Notes: a model not told the origin generated them from the sequence alone. Numbered from the stretch's first letter, positions 22,701 through 30,002 are shown. The stretch: 64,000 bases of DNA from Myroides sp. JBRI-B21084 (GCF_030545015.1 NZ_CP120653.1:1922001-1986000); one strand, 5' to 3'. Program-made: numbers and translations.

Positions 22701-25636
22701 CGTATGTGAATACACCAGTATCAGGCAGTGTATCAACGAACGATAGTGATCCACAAGGACATACACAAACGGTAACTCCTTCAACAACCACAACAGCAGA
22801 AGGTACGTTAGTATTGAATGCAAACGGAACCTATACGTTTACACCAGCAGCAGGCTTTACAGGCACGTTTGTACATACGTACACGGTATGTGACAGCGGC
22901 ACGCCACAAGCATGTGACACGGCAACGTTAACAATTGAGGTAATGCCAAATCCGTTTACAGGACCAAACGATGTGGTAGCGAACAACGATACGGCAACAA
23001 CCGAAGAAGGACAACCAGTAACGATCAACGTAAAAGCGAACGATTTCGATCCAAACGGCGATACCGTAGGTACACCAACGGTAGTAACTCAACCAGCAAA
23101 CGGAACAGTTACAGTTAACCCAGACGGAACGATTACGTACACACCAAATCCAGGCTTTGAAGGTACTGACACGTTCACTTACACAGTATGTGACGACGCA
23201 ACGCCAACACCAGCATGTGATACGGCAACAGTAAGCGTAAACGTAGTACCAACACCAGAACCAGGAGAAAACGTAATCTACGCAAACGACGATGCGTACA
23301 ACGGCGATGGACCAACTATTGAAGGTAGTGTATTTGATAACGATTCAGATCCAGATAGCGATACAAGTACAATACATACATTTACAGTAGTAGACCAACC
23401 GAAACACGGAATGGTAACAATAGACCCAATCACAGGTGAATTCATATACACCCCAGAACCGGGCTATGTAGGACCAGATAGTTTCAGATACACGGTATGT
23501 GATGATGGCGATCCACAAGCATGTGACACGGCAACGGTTTACTTAAGCGTAAATTCAGCACCTTCATTAGAGATAACAAAAGCAGGAAGCTATGTAGACA
23601 CTAATGAAGACGGTATAGCCAACGCAGGCGATGAGATACATTATGTGTTTACAGTTAAAAATACTGGAAACGTAGTGTTAACCAACGTAACGGTAAGCGA
23701 TGATAATGCAGTAGTAAGCGGCGGGCCATTAGCAAGTTTAGCAATAGGTGCAACAGACAGTACTACCTTTACAGCGGTACATGTATTAACGGCAACCGAT
23801 TTAGCAGCAGGCTATGTTTACAACTTAGCAACAGCAAAAGGAACCGATCCAACGGGAGCAGAAGTAACAGATGCATCAGTAGATCCAAATCCATGTAGCA
23901 CATGTCCGGTAGAACCAACCTGTGTAGATTGTACGATAGTAGCAATACCAAATACAACGCATGCGATCGACGATATCAACAATACCTTTGTAAATACTCC
24001 GGTATCAGGCAATGTATTAACAAATGATTTCGACAGAGAAGGACATACCCAAAGCATCGATTTAACAAGCGTTACCCAACCAGCAAACGGAACGGTACAG
24101 ATGAATGCAGACGGAAGCTATACGTATACACCAAACGCAGGCTTTACAGGGGTAGACACTTTCACATACACCATATGTGACAACGGCACGCCACAAGCAT
24201 GTGAAACCGCAACGGTAACCATTAATGTAGAAGGCTTAATAGATCCAAACGTTAATGTGGTAGTAGCCAACAACGATGCGGTGATAACCAAGGTAGATAC
24301 ACCAATAGCGATAGTTGTATTAGCGAATGATTTTGATCCACAAGGCGATAGTTTTAGCGTACAAAAAGGCTCATTAACCAAGCCATCGCACGGAAAAGTT
24401 ACGTTAAATGCAGACGGAACAGTAACCTATACACCAGATCCGGGTTATGTAGGCGAAGACAGTTTCATGTACACTATATGCGATAACGGTACGCCACAAG
24501 CATGTGAAGAAGCAACGGTAATAGTAACCATATTACCAGCAAGCAACTTAAACAGTACATATGCGGTAGACGATTCGTACTACATAAACTGTAGTTCATT
24601 ATCAGATATGAATTTATTAGATAACGACTACGATTTAGAGAAAGACGGACAATACATCGACATCAAAATAAACCCAGTAATAGGACCAAAACATGGAACA
24701 TTAGAGCTTCATGAAGATGGAACCTTTACATACACGGTAAACGGATGTTACGTAGGACCAGATAGTTTTGTGTACGAAGTACGCGACACCAACGGCGATC
24801 AAGCAATCGATAGAGCAACGGTATACTTAATGATACAAGATACCACGGCACCAGAGTTTGTAGAAGCCCTACCATCAGATGTAACAGTAGAATGTAACGC
24901 AGTACCAGCAGCACCTGTATTAACAGCAGTAGATACTTGTGGCAGTGCGGAAGTAAGCTACAAAGAAGCGCGAATTGACGGAGCATGTGCAAACAGCTAC
25001 ACCTTAGAACGCACTTGGACAGCAACCGATGCATGTGGCAACACAACGGTACATACGCAAATAGTAACAGTAGAAGACACCACCGGACCAAGTTTTGTAG
25101 GCACCATGCCAGCAGCAGAAATTTACATAAGATGTGAAGAATTAGCAGCAGCAGAAACCTTACAAGCGCAAGACGAATGTGGAGAAGTAGAAGTACGCAG
25201 CTACGATGAAAAAGTAGAAGGCGACTGTGAATCGAAATACGACATTATAAGAACGTGGGTAGCAACCGATTCGTGTGGCAACGAAACCCGTTACACTCAA
25301 ACGATCCACTTATCATGTCCAATGGAAATATTCAATGCAGTAACACCAAATGGAGATGGCATGAATGACGAGTTTGTATTAAAAGGAATTAATTGTTATC
25401 CAGGCAATACAGTAGAGATTTACAACCGTTGGGGAGTATTGGTTTATGAAACCAGAGACTACAATTCACGCGGAAATACCTTTAAAGGGTATTCAGAAGG
25501 AAGAGTAACTGTTAAGCAGCATTCAAAATTACCAACGGGAACTTACTATTACGTAGTAAAATACACGTATGATTTAGGAGATGGCAGACAGTATCCAACC
25601 GAACAAGCCGGATATTTACATTTGGAGACCAACTAA
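10736..25636 (+). CDS. Giant SprB-like surface adhesin, T9SS type B substrate
   Basis: A 4966-residue secreted protein with a Sec signal peptide (about 1-27). Regions in order: a Cys-containing N-terminal part (30-1570) of beta-sandwich, DUF11-like character; two cadherin-like domains from about 1583 and 1697; a BIG-type Ig domain near 1808; Ig/PKD-like repeats (about 1980-2950); a DUF11 domain near 2955; many CshA/VCBS-type domains of about 100 residues (3079-4275), each with GTFTYTP- or TVCD-like signatures and a paired Cys; a second DUF11 (4277-4400); more such domains (4410-4695); two HYR-like domains beginning DTTAPEF (4701) and TGPSF; and a gliding-motility C-terminal sorting domain (4862-4966) with the type B hallmarks VTPNGDGMNDEF and EIYNRWGVLVYE. 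Such proteins pass through T9SS to the cell surface and act in adhesion or gliding. SprF-like and OmpA-like genes follow closely. The 3' half is richer in G and C than the neighbouring genes. Confidence 0.93.
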   Translation: MKSNYFLLLVRHLLFTLTFMVGVSASSQSFIIGFPSHSSIPTQNPRDITVCYENTLLKVRLDVAAASTTGANVSVQLPTGVEYVPGSLTKINGTAALTIAENGGGANAPNFLIGPSNLVIGQFIEFTISRKATCASQASVLTGTVFKDIVSATITGATTATATSSAYQVTYPVFSFSQPATLTNAVLGQVASRTFTLNNGGNGSTNTIYMEINYPANSVESTGLQITGGTGSAGTVTLTPTSTTGTVATGITHNYTITAAQLSGGSLDFGENLIFTESFTVRGCGAPTTYNAGYGSGQLSTNWCQTVTGTGSVAMQNGVPSFSAHTNALVGYVNECTPFQVNSTYTNGATGSAAAGMYNVVLEKGIKGQGNFITGYPTNFYQLSNFNVNGTPVTATFVPTGVYASNLGPHAIAQVNLNNIFTTDPDGAGVGLSDLDGDGFFDDLPAGATVTLNYNFTLNCSYVVNCPQPVDVQNFGGGVRYSTMCDATQIVPNSLGASGNALQYLFTGISMNGYAPANIEPSTNFQVRLSAGRYQWGSFTYGTNSRIVYEITLPPGVSVVGGTSGTTQWVNGDFPSTATPVTATYNQVGQVVTITSPTNAFGYAFLNLTYDCIAGGGASTLPLSYKIRKINDIVTGCVCNSDLACGNLTVNTFCPGPCSFITTAVPVVERADNSLGWTDNTYTTRQSRAAISAYDLSKALYLDEIEIKGNAVMGSSTNNSNLYIRLELPKATGNLSKLTPLNTDVVIKRGGVTVASGNVTTFVQTNSTTTNQVIDWNLTSILPTGGLLLGDVVETISRYQVATNDGLPRHDVQSGGAFYLYNLDASNVKERCVDRIAEMYLVGTDGVDGRNAFNFAGCTETNAGSNLQHFARRFDTVGVQYANEWRPTMYIERIDVTIPSQYNIIASNFINSLTYAGQTYDQFIPMVPNSVSGDTRTYLNPGTWLPLQHTITNNYGAWTRFSLQPNCSTVAGNGTGNIKTVTYIKDYYYHYADQAVKPTNWDRVVTYDQGTNYSLKPAVTLTNQTGSIQAASSTESFVVRMASTGLSTAPYTWLAIPTIAGVTVTQIEETSTGTIITPTAYTGGVWFPLSTTGLATGTFKDYRVTFTYANCNPFDVNVIGGWNCSSYPTSPDEYTCGPATVNTPFHVVPQQAEVQIIAVSMATNINLCSPMQYEYRINSAGAGNTVNNKFKIDVPVGATVVPGSVLAEYPVGSGNWLPVIVTASGSSVIADLTSYVNYPVQGLPGTLTDGGDGNLRLMGIRFQVNTNCDFIVNSSIYVSTSANRSCGEPAVGDGTGTPSINVGVAGVSPAVVLVPQFNAPTPLNNCSMAPVAFNDIKLKIQTPPSVGATGLVRILLPEGFNYVPGSFGCSSVKCPTFNSVITTSDGKRYIELTLPSALVTGDELVFNLSMLPTSNIVCGTHEVTLITLDRISGVVCPSEPSGVCPGILAETGRAVTNIIVNKPQLDIQSVTYSKAIPACGNTLALPSQVIISVKNTSTISQTNSNPANPVVVNFYAADSMGIPTGSILATYTMTGSIAAGATVTETVTGILNTTSTNLVAVISDTSNCVCTASSLVINILPITTCDTATMTAGSPVTVNVVTNDTTGDTVDPTTVSLVASSIPGATCDVTDANGDCTQVTVPGEGVWSVNPTTGAVTFTPASGFTGTPTPITYTVEDAEGSESNAATITLDVLPIATNDAMCYTVGTSSVQVNVLTNDTTGDTIVPTRVSLVASASATSIVTDAQGDVTSFTIIGEGVWSVNTTSGLVTFIPAAGFTGTPTVISYKGYDAEGNASNNATITLSTANAGVISGTSEVCLTSPVTTVTYTTTGTGGTWSSSNTTVATVDASGVVTPKAVGTADITYSVAATVNCPAVSAKRTITVIAPVAITITPATPGTLCVGSSTTLHAEPAGGTWTSNSSNAVITANNADGTAYVQINAAGDYTFNYSHPGVPGVSCPNAIQSFTLVTGVAYPATPSITNTPATCSSANVVKITNYVSTGVNYVFTPAGPTVAADGTISGMTAGETYTVKAVSTSGSCSSAASVTFSLQPQFGTPAAPVSGGNQSVCIPTGSSATLTAVASSQAGTTITWYENSNGTGITSPTYTSSTAYTRTIYAQAVSSQGCASALTAVTQTFYDAPVITNYTTNDPICEVNTKTLYATTPGGVWTVQSGGGTISAASSPNVFTYTPANVTTPTSVTVRYTLTPVAPSVCPPATHDVTFTVNPNPDAPTVGSVIHPTCINANGSFKIANYLATNTYTITSTDGDVISGPTATGTVTATAGTYTISVSNTYGCTGSASIDVTLNPQPATPLTPTISNTPATCSSANIVKVTNLVSGVNYVVSPTGPTVDLTTGVISGMIAGETYTVKAVSIPGGCSSAASTSFSLQAQLVTPAAPTSGGDQVSCSPASLTATASAEAGATITWYADATSTTPVTPTLSTVGMVTYYAEATLGACKSATRTAVTLTINQTPTAPTSGGNITECAASPIQTLTATATSPGNTVVWYTQATGGTALATAPTLNAVGTVTYYAEAVTSANCSSTTRTPVTLTINATPAAPTSGGDQVSCSPASLTASASAEAGATITWYADATSTTPVTPTLSTVGMVTYYAEATLGTCKSATRTPVTLTINQTPDTPTISNTPATCSSANIVKVTNLVSGVNYVVSPTGPTVDVTTGVISGMIAGETYNVKAVSTPGGCSSAASTSFSLQAQLVTPAAPTSGGDQVSCSPASLTATASAEAGATITWYADATSTTPVTPTLSTVGTVTYYAEATLGACKSATRTLVTLTINQTPEAPTSGGDITECATSPIQTLTAIATSTGNTVTWYTQATGGTIVTSPTLNTVGTVTYYAEAVTSANCSSTTRTPVTLTIKATPAVPTLVEIIQPSCTSANGSFKIGNYLATNTYSITSADGSVISGPTATGLVTAAAGTYSIKSILNGCESTPVTVTINPQECADIVTVKTDGQTMYVAGSTVTYTITVTNNGPTAATNVTVADTAPAGTTISSWTGSNGSSGTGDVNNVLPTLAVGQTVTYTVNVAVPATMTGNLTNTVTVTSVTPDPNPACTTCTDTDTPNTTFAENDINNTYADTPVSGNVKTNDSDAEGHGQMVTPSITVTPEGTLFLNANGTYNFIPAAGFTGTFVHTYTICDNATPQACDTATLTIEVMPDPSDPTSPNDVVANNDTATTPEGQPVTIDVKANDFDPNGDAFEIDPTSITQPANGTVTVNPDGTITYTPNPGFEGTDTFTYTVCDDATPTPACDTATVSVNVVPANNTNETYANDDAYNGDQYQPITGNVLDNDTDPDVTGNDQFVTGYTQPAHGTVTIDPITGEFTYTPTDEYTGPLSFTYTICDNGTPQACDIATVYLTINPANETLAVNDINNTYENTPVSGSVSTNDSDPQGHTQTVTPSTTTTAEGTLVLNANGTYTFTPAAGFTGTFVHTYTVCDSGTPQACDTATLTIEVMPDPSDPTSPNDVVANNDTATTPEGQPVTIDVKANDFDPNGDAFEIDPTSITQPANGTVTVNPDGTITYTPNPGFEGTDTFTYTVCDDATPTPACDTATVSVNVVPANNTNETYANDDAYNGDQYQPITGSVLDNDTDPDDNATGNIQTVKSNTQPAHGSVQMNPDGTFTYTPTPGDEYTGPLSFTYEVCDNGNPQACDIATVYLTINPANETLAVNDINNTYENTPVSGSVSTNDSDPQGHTQTVTPSTTTTAEGTLVLNANGTYTFTPAAGFTGTFVHTYTVCDSGTPQACDTATLTIEVMPDPSDPTSPNDVVANNDTATTPEGQPVTIDVKANDFDPNGDAFEIDPTSITQPANGTVTVNPDGTITYTPNPGFEGTDTFTYTVCDDATPTPACDTATVSVNVVPANNTNETYANDDAYNGDQYQPITGSVLDNDTDPDDNATGNIQTVKSNTQPAHGSVQMNPDGTFTYTPTPGDEYTGPLSFTYEVCDNGNPQACDTATVYLTINPANETLAVNDINNTYVNTPVSGSVSTNDSDPQGHTQTVTPSTTTTAEGTLVLNANGTYTFTPAAGFTGTFVHTYTVCDSGTPQACDTATLTIEVMPNPFTGPNDVVANNDTATTEEGQPVTINVKANDFDPNGDTVGTPTVVTQPANGTVTVNPDGTITYTPNPGFEGTDTFTYTVCDDATPTPACDTATVSVNVVPTPEPGENVIYANDDAYNGDGPTIEGSVFDNDSDPDSDTSTIHTFTVVDQPKHGMVTIDPITGEFIYTPEPGYVGPDSFRYTVCDDGDPQACDTATVYLSVNSAPSLEITKAGSYVDTNEDGIANAGDEIHYVFTVKNTGNVVLTNVTVSDDNAVVSGGPLASLAIGATDSTTFTAVHVLTATDLAAGYVYNLATAKGTDPTGAEVTDASVDPNPCSTCPVEPTCVDCTIVAIPNTTHAIDDINNTFVNTPVSGNVLTNDFDREGHTQSIDLTSVTQPANGTVQMNADGSYTYTPNAGFTGVDTFTYTICDNGTPQACETATVTINVEGLIDPNVNVVVANNDAVITKVDTPIAIVVLANDFDPQGDSFSVQKGSLTKPSHGKVTLNADGTVTYTPDPGYVGEDSFMYTICDNGTPQACEEATVIVTILPASNLNSTYAVDDSYYINCSSLSDMNLLDNDYDLEKDGQYIDIKINPVIGPKHGTLELHEDGTFTYTVNGCYVGPDSFVYEVRDTNGDQAIDRATVYLMIQDTTAPEFVEALPSDVTVECNAVPAAPVLTAVDTCGSAEVSYKEARIDGACANSYTLERTWTATDACGNTTVHTQIVTVEDTTGPSFVGTMPAAEIYIRCEELAAAETLQAQDECGEVEVRSYDEKVEGDCESKYDIIRTWVATDSCGNETRYTQTIHLSCPMEIFNAVTPNGDGMNDEFVLKGINCYPGNTVEIYNRWGVLVYETRDYNSRGNTFKGYSEGRVTVKQHSKLPTGTYYYVVKYTYDLGDGRQYPTEQAGYLHLETN
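17678..19366 (+). repeat. Long direct repeat (963-bp period) in the Ig-like part of the adhesin gene
   Basis: About 720 bp starting at 17678 recur from 18641 with high identity and the same reading frame (a unit opening with ISNTPATCSSANIVKVTN). Inside, the APTSGGDQVSCSPASLTA module occurs three times (near 17919, 18399 and 18882). Confidence 0.85.
19970..23561 (+). repeat. Tandem 0.9-kb repeats in the CshA-type part of the adhesin gene
   Basis: Four units start at 19970, 20867, 21773 and 22679 (periods 897, 906, 906), each coding for three related domains of about 100 residues. The units at 20867 and 21773 are almost identical at base level; one visible difference is ACATAG against ACACGG near their ends. 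The fourth unit is diverged and shorter. Confidence 0.92.
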
Positions 25637-25649
25637 AAAGCAAACGGAT

Positions 25650-26582
25650 ATGAATATTTCAAGAAATATCAATAGATTATTGTTAGGATTAACTTTGTTG
25701 GGATGTGCACAAGCACATTCCCAACAAGATCCACAGTACACCAACTATATGTACAACACCATCAACATCAACCCGGCGTATGCAGGAAGTAGAGGAGCGT
25801 TAAGCATATTTGGTTTACACCGCAGCCAATGGGTAGGCTTAGAAGGAGCACCCCGAACCAATTCGTTTTCAATCAACACACCTATTTCAGAGAGCAAAGT
25901 AGGCTTAGGAATTAGTTTTGTAAACGATGCGTTAGGAGTAACGGATGAGAATACATTAAGCGTAGATTTTTCGTACACAGTTGATCTAAACAACCGCGAT
26001 AGCAAGTTAAGTTTTGGATTAAAAGGCTCGGCGAACCTTTTAAATGTATCGTATTCAAAATTAAATAAGTACAACCCGAACGATCCACAAGTACAAAACG
26101 ATATCAGCAATCAATTCACTCCCAACATAGGAGCAGGTGTTTACTGGCATACCAACAAAAGTTACGTAGGATTATCGGTACCTTATTTCTTAGAGAGCAC
26201 CCGCTACGATGACAACATTCAAAGCACGATGAACCAAAGAATGCACTTTTTCTTAATGGGAGGTCATGTATTTGAGCTGAATCCGATGTTAAAATTCAAG
26301 CCAGCCTTTTTATTAAAAGCAGTAGAAGGCGCGCCCTTACAAGCAGACATCACGGGAAACTTTTTAATCAACGAAAAGTTAACCTTAGGAGCAGCATACC
26401 GTTGGGACGCAGCTTGGAGTGCATTAGTAGGCTTTCAAGTAAGCAAAGGGTTATTTGTAGGCTATAGTTACGACAGCGATATACGAGCATTACGCAACTA
26501 CAACAACGGTTCACATGAGATTTTTATGCGCTTTGAATTGTTTAACAAATACCGCCGCGTGAACTCGCCGCGATTCTTTTAA
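25650..26582 (+). CDS. PorP/SprF family type IX secretion outer-membrane protein
   Basis: A 310-residue outer-membrane beta-barrel protein of the PorP/SprF family. A signal peptide (about 1-24, ending AQAHS) is followed by the family signature QQDPQYTNYMYNTININPAY and AGSRGALS-FGLHRSQWVGLEGAP, and later by the typical C-terminal KGLFVGYSYDSDI and GSHEIFMRFEL. SprF of Flavobacterium is needed for secretion of SprB, and paired PorP/SprF genes usually follow their type B adhesin. It starts 13 bp after the adhesin stop; a longer reading from 25581 would overlap the adhesin and lacks a signal peptide, so I use the ATG at 25650. Confidence 0.93.
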   Translation: MNISRNINRLLLGLTLLGCAQAHSQQDPQYTNYMYNTININPAYAGSRGALSIFGLHRSQWVGLEGAPRTNSFSINTPISESKVGLGISFVNDALGVTDENTLSVDFSYTVDLNNRDSKLSFGLKGSANLLNVSYSKLNKYNPNDPQVQNDISNQFTPNIGAGVYWHTNKSYVGLSVPYFLESTRYDDNIQSTMNQRMHFFLMGGHVFELNPMLKFKPAFLLKAVEGAPLQADITGNFLINEKLTLGAAYRWDAAWSALVGFQVSKGLFVGYSYDSDIRALRNYNNGSHEIFMRFELFNKYRRVNSPRFF

Positions 26583-26593
26583 AAGCCAACAAG

Positions 26594-28555
26594 ATGAAAA
26601 AAGGAATATACACAGCAGCCTTATTCACGGTTTTTTTACTAGGGAATACGGCCGCGCAAGCACAAGCAGGCGTAAAAACCGCCAATAAGCAATACGACCA
26701 ATGGGCGTATATAGATGCCTTAGACATTTACGAAAAAGTAGCCAACAAAGGCTATGCAAGTAAAGATTTGTTAGAAAAGCTAGGCAACGCGTACTATTTT
26801 AATGCGCGCTACAGCGAAGCCAGCAAACATTACGCACGCTTATTTAGCGAAAACGCTACCGATGAAATAGGCAGCGAATACTATTACCGCTATGCACAAA
26901 CGTTGCAGCATTTAGGTCAAGAAAGCAAAGCAAAGACCTATTACGATGCGTTTGTAGCAAAAGCCGGCAGCAGCACGCAAATAGCAAAAATACGTAAAAA
27001 CGAAGCCGAGCTAAAACAGCAAATCCAAGCCAACTCAGGGCGTTATGACAAGGTAGAGAATTTAGAAATCAACACGGCCTATGCCGATTACGGCAGCTAT
27101 GTATACAATAGCGAGTTGTATTTTACCAGTGCACGCGATACCGGAGGAATGCACAAACGCGAACACAGCTGGACAGGAGCTGCCTTTACCAGTTTATACA
27201 ACGTAGCCTCAAGTGCTAGTGCAAACGATAAAGTAACGCGATTAAAAGGCAGTGTAAAATCGCCATTAAACGAGTCAACAGCGATCATCACATCCGATGG
27301 GAACACGATGTACTTTACGCGCAACAATTACATAAACAAAAGCCGTAAGTACGATTCAAAGAAGAACACGAACTTAAAGATTTACCGTGCCGAGAAGGTA
27401 GACGGTAAGTGGGAAAACGTAAGCGAATTACCTTTTAACAGCGACGAATTTAACACGGCACACCCTACATTAAGTAAAGACGAACGCACGATGTACTTTT
27501 CAAGCGATCGTCCGGGAGGCTTTGGAAGTTCCGATTTATGGCAAGTAGCCATTCATCCATCAGGTGCCTTTGGCGGTCCGGTAAACATGGGCGAAGGGAT
27601 CAACACCGAAGCACGTGAAACCTTTCCTTATGTAACAGCAGATAATGACTTGTATTTTTCAAGTGATGGTCGTGTAGGATTAGGTGGATTAGACGTTTAT
27701 GCCACCAAATTAGATCGCAACAGCACCCCAGGCGAGATACAAAATTTAGGAACGCCAATAAACAGCAACGCGGACGATTTTGCGTATTACATAGACTCAG
27801 CAAGTAAAGAAGGATTTTTCTCAAGCAACCGCGATGGCGGCAAGGGGAACGATGATATTTACCGCTTTGCCGAAGTAAAACCATTACAATTAGAATGTTT
27901 ACAAAAGTTGCTATTAAAAGTAGTAGATGCAAAAAACAGAGAGCTAATAACCGATGCAACAGTAAGTTTATACAACAACATGTACGGAGCGTTGGAAAGC
28001 ACTACCACATACCAAAACAGCAGCTATCAATTAAAAAACGAGTTTAAGTGTGGGGAAACCTACCGTTTAAAAGCTGAAAAAGAAGGGTATATAACCAAAG
28101 AAGACGTGGTTGTATTACCAAACGAAAGTGGCGTAACGGAGCACACAATAGTTTTAGAACAAGCGAAAACCCCAATAAAATTAGGCGACGATTTGTTTAA
28201 AGCATTAAACTTAAATCCAATTTATTTTGATTTAGACAAGTATAATATACGTCCGGATGCAGCGGCAGAATTAGCCAAAGTATTAGCGGTATTAGAAGAA
28301 TATCCAACGATGAAGATAGATATACGTTCGCATACCGATAGTAGAGCGCCGTTTAAATACAACGAAAAATTATCAGATAATCGAGCGAAATCAACCAGAG
28401 CATGGTTAATAGCTAAAGGAATAAGCGCATCGCGTTTAACAGCCAAAGGCTATGGCGAACGCCAATTGGTAAACGAATGTTCAGACGGAGTGAAATGTAC
28501 CGAAGAACAACACCAAGCAAACCGCAGATCTGAGTTTATTATTGTAGAAATGTAG
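26594..28555 (+). CDS. OmpA-family protein with TPR, PD40 and carboxypeptidase-regulatory domains
   Basis: A 653-residue cell-envelope protein with a signal peptide (1-24). Domains in order: TPR-like helices (about 30-145), PD40/WD40-like beta-propeller repeats (about 220-430, several of the form MYFSSDRPGGFGSSDLW), a carboxypeptidase-regulatory-like domain (about 450-525) and an OmpA peptidoglycan-binding domain (about 535-650) with YFDLDKYNIRPDA, IRSHTDSRA and NRRSEFII. The same architecture commonly follows SprF-type genes in Flavobacteriaceae and is thought to help anchor or assemble the T9SS-exported adhesin. It starts 11 bp after the sprF-like gene and ends the three-gene operon. Confidence 0.93.
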   Translation: MKKGIYTAALFTVFLLGNTAAQAQAGVKTANKQYDQWAYIDALDIYEKVANKGYASKDLLEKLGNAYYFNARYSEASKHYARLFSENATDEIGSEYYYRYAQTLQHLGQESKAKTYYDAFVAKAGSSTQIAKIRKNEAELKQQIQANSGRYDKVENLEINTAYADYGSYVYNSELYFTSARDTGGMHKREHSWTGAAFTSLYNVASSASANDKVTRLKGSVKSPLNESTAIITSDGNTMYFTRNNYINKSRKYDSKKNTNLKIYRAEKVDGKWENVSELPFNSDEFNTAHPTLSKDERTMYFSSDRPGGFGSSDLWQVAIHPSGAFGGPVNMGEGINTEARETFPYVTADNDLYFSSDGRVGLGGLDVYATKLDRNSTPGEIQNLGTPINSNADDFAYYIDSASKEGFFSSNRDGGKGNDDIYRFAEVKPLQLECLQKLLLKVVDAKNRELITDATVSLYNNMYGALESTTTYQNSSYQLKNEFKCGETYRLKAEKEGYITKEDVVVLPNESGVTEHTIVLEQAKTPIKLGDDLFKALNLNPIYFDLDKYNIRPDAAAELAKVLAVLEEYPTMKIDIRSHTDSRAPFKYNEKLSDNRAKSTRAWLIAKGISASRLTAKGYGERQLVNECSDGVKCTEEQHQANRRSEFIIVEM

Positions 28556-28580
28556 GATAAAATTGAATTAATAAATACCT

Positions 28581-28619
28581 AAAAAACCGAGTGTTACCTA
28601 ATGTAATACTCGGTTTTTT
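28581..28619 (+). terminator. Strong rho-independent terminator of the adhesin operon
   Basis: A 17-bp stem (28581-28597 with 28603-28619, one G-T pair) with a 5-nt loop ends in a T run. Confidence 0.92.
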
Positions 28620-28957
28620 GTTTAAATAAAGTTTTTTATAATTAAGTAAATGGATTTAAGAAGATGGAATAACACTTAAAATCTCTTATAAAACACAAGT
28701 AATAAACAATTCAGTTTTAGTTTACTTTGTATGTTTTTTTTTAATACAATTAATAGAATGAACAATTTTAAAGGTATTTTTAAGAGTAATTATATCACGT
28801 AAATAAATAGAGGGATATTAAAAATTTATTTTAAAGATGTAAAAATCTTTATAAAGGATTAAAAGTTATAAACAGTAGTGCAGTGGTAAAATAAATCATT
28901 GTATACCATATTGTTAAAAATTATTTGATACTGTACTACGGGTAAGTTATAATAAAC
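28620..28957. other. Gene-free spacer between convergent operons
   Basis: 338 bp between two terminators of convergent genes. It is AT-rich, and I see no gene, repeat or conserved site in it; the only ORFs are under 20 codons. Confidence 0.6.
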
Positions 28958-28992
28958 AACAAGAGGATGTTCGTACAGAACATCCTCTTGTT
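28958..28992 (-). terminator. Terminator of the SPFH gene
   Basis: A perfect 15-bp stem (28958-28972 with 28978-28992) with a 5-nt loop, 20 bp after the leftward SPFH gene. Read leftward it continues into TTGTTTATTA. Confidence 0.85.
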
Positions 28993-29012
28993 AAATAATT
29001 TAATTAAAAATA

Positions 29013-29942
29013 CTAATTGGTACCGTTTTTATTATCAGAGGCTTTTTTCATGGCCTCACCTACTTGATTGCTCGCTGTAAATGATGCAACCATATTATTT
29101 AACATATCACTACCAGCTTGTGGTGAATTAGGTAATAAAATTAAGTTTGAATTGTTTTCTGAGCCAATTGACTGTAACGTATCATAATGTTGAGTAACTA
29201 CAATTAAAGCTGATGCTTCTTGAGAATTAATACCTACAGTATTTAAAACATCAACAGATTCTACTAAACCACGTGCAATTTCGCGGCGTTGATCTGCAAT
29301 ACCTTGACCTTGTAGGCGTTTAGATTCAGCTTCTGCTTTTGCTTTTGCAACAATTCTTATACGTTCAGCTTCACCTTCGTATTCTGCTGCTGTTTTTTCG
29401 CGATCTGCAGCATTAATTCTGTTCATTGCATGTTTTACTTGCACATCAGGGTCAATGTCGGTTATAAGCGTATTAATAATGTCGTAGCCATAAGTAACCA
29501 TTGCATCGTTAAGTTCTCTTTTCACAGCAATTGCAATATCATCTTTTCTTTCAAAAACATCATCAAGTTTAAGCTTAGGAACTTCAGCACGAACCACATC
29601 AAATACATAAGATGTAATTTGATCATGTGGATATTCAAGTTTGTAAAAAGCTTCGTACACGCGTTCTTGAACTACTTTAAATTGTACCGAAACTTTCATT
29701 TTAACAAAAACGTTATCTTTTGTTTTGGTTTCAATAATTACATCTAATTGTTGAATACGCAAGTTTAATCGGCCTGCAATACGGTCTACAACAGGTATTT
29801 TAATTTGTAAACCAGAGTTACGTATGGATTGATATTTTCCAAAACGCTCAATAATTACAGCTGTTTGCTGTTTAACTGTGAAGAATGATGATGCCAAAAC
29901 AAATAAAGCTACGGCAATTAATAGGTAAATTAGTAAATCCAT
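29013..29942 (-). CDS. SPFH/band 7 (stomatin-prohibitin) membrane protein
   Basis: A 309-residue protein with one N-terminal membrane helix (about 3-22) followed by the SPFH domain (TAVIIERFGKYQSIRNSGLQ, IQQLDVIIETKTKDNVFVKM, the DVVRAEVPKLKLDDVFERKD block) and a long charged helix rich in Ala, Glu and Lys (about 185-235), typical of slipin/stomatin. These proteins form large rings at the membrane and organise membrane microdomains or regulate proteases. The C-terminal GSDMLNNMVASFTASN segment is common in Bacteroidota homologues. It is downstream of a small lipoprotein gene with its own terminator between them, so the two are probably separate units. Confidence 0.9.
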   Translation of the reverse strand: MDLLIYLLIAVALFVLASSFFTVKQQTAVIIERFGKYQSIRNSGLQIKIPVVDRIAGRLNLRIQQLDVIIETKTKDNVFVKMKVSVQFKVVQERVYEAFYKLEYPHDQITSYVFDVVRAEVPKLKLDDVFERKDDIAIAVKRELNDAMVTYGYDIINTLITDIDPDVQVKHAMNRINAADREKTAAEYEGEAERIRIVAKAKAEAESKRLQGQGIADQRREIARGLVESVDVLNTVGINSQEASALIVVTQHYDTLQSIGSENNSNLILLPNSPQAGSDMLNNMVASFTASNQVGEAMKKASDNKNGTN

Positions 29943-29970
29943 TTAAAAAGTTTTTTTGTTAAGGTATAAA

Positions 29971-29998
29971 AAAATCCCCTTTTTACAAAGAGGATTTT
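29971..29998 (-). terminator. Terminator of the 159-residue lipoprotein gene
   Basis: A 12-bp stem (29971-29982 with 29987-29998, one G-T pair when read leftward) just after the lipoprotein stop codon and followed by T-rich sequence. Confidence 0.75.
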
Positions 29999-30002
29999 GG
30001 TT

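Noticed and set aside
19970..23561. CRISPR or satellite-like array
   Set aside because: The repeats are 0.9 kb, in frame and protein-coding; there are no short repeats with unique spacers anywhere in the window.
10736..25636. Many minus-strand and alternative-frame ORFs of 60-150 codons inside the adhesin gene
   Set aside because: They repeat with the period of the gene's own units and have low-complexity Leu/Val or Tyr/Arg composition; they are shadows of the plus-strand frame.
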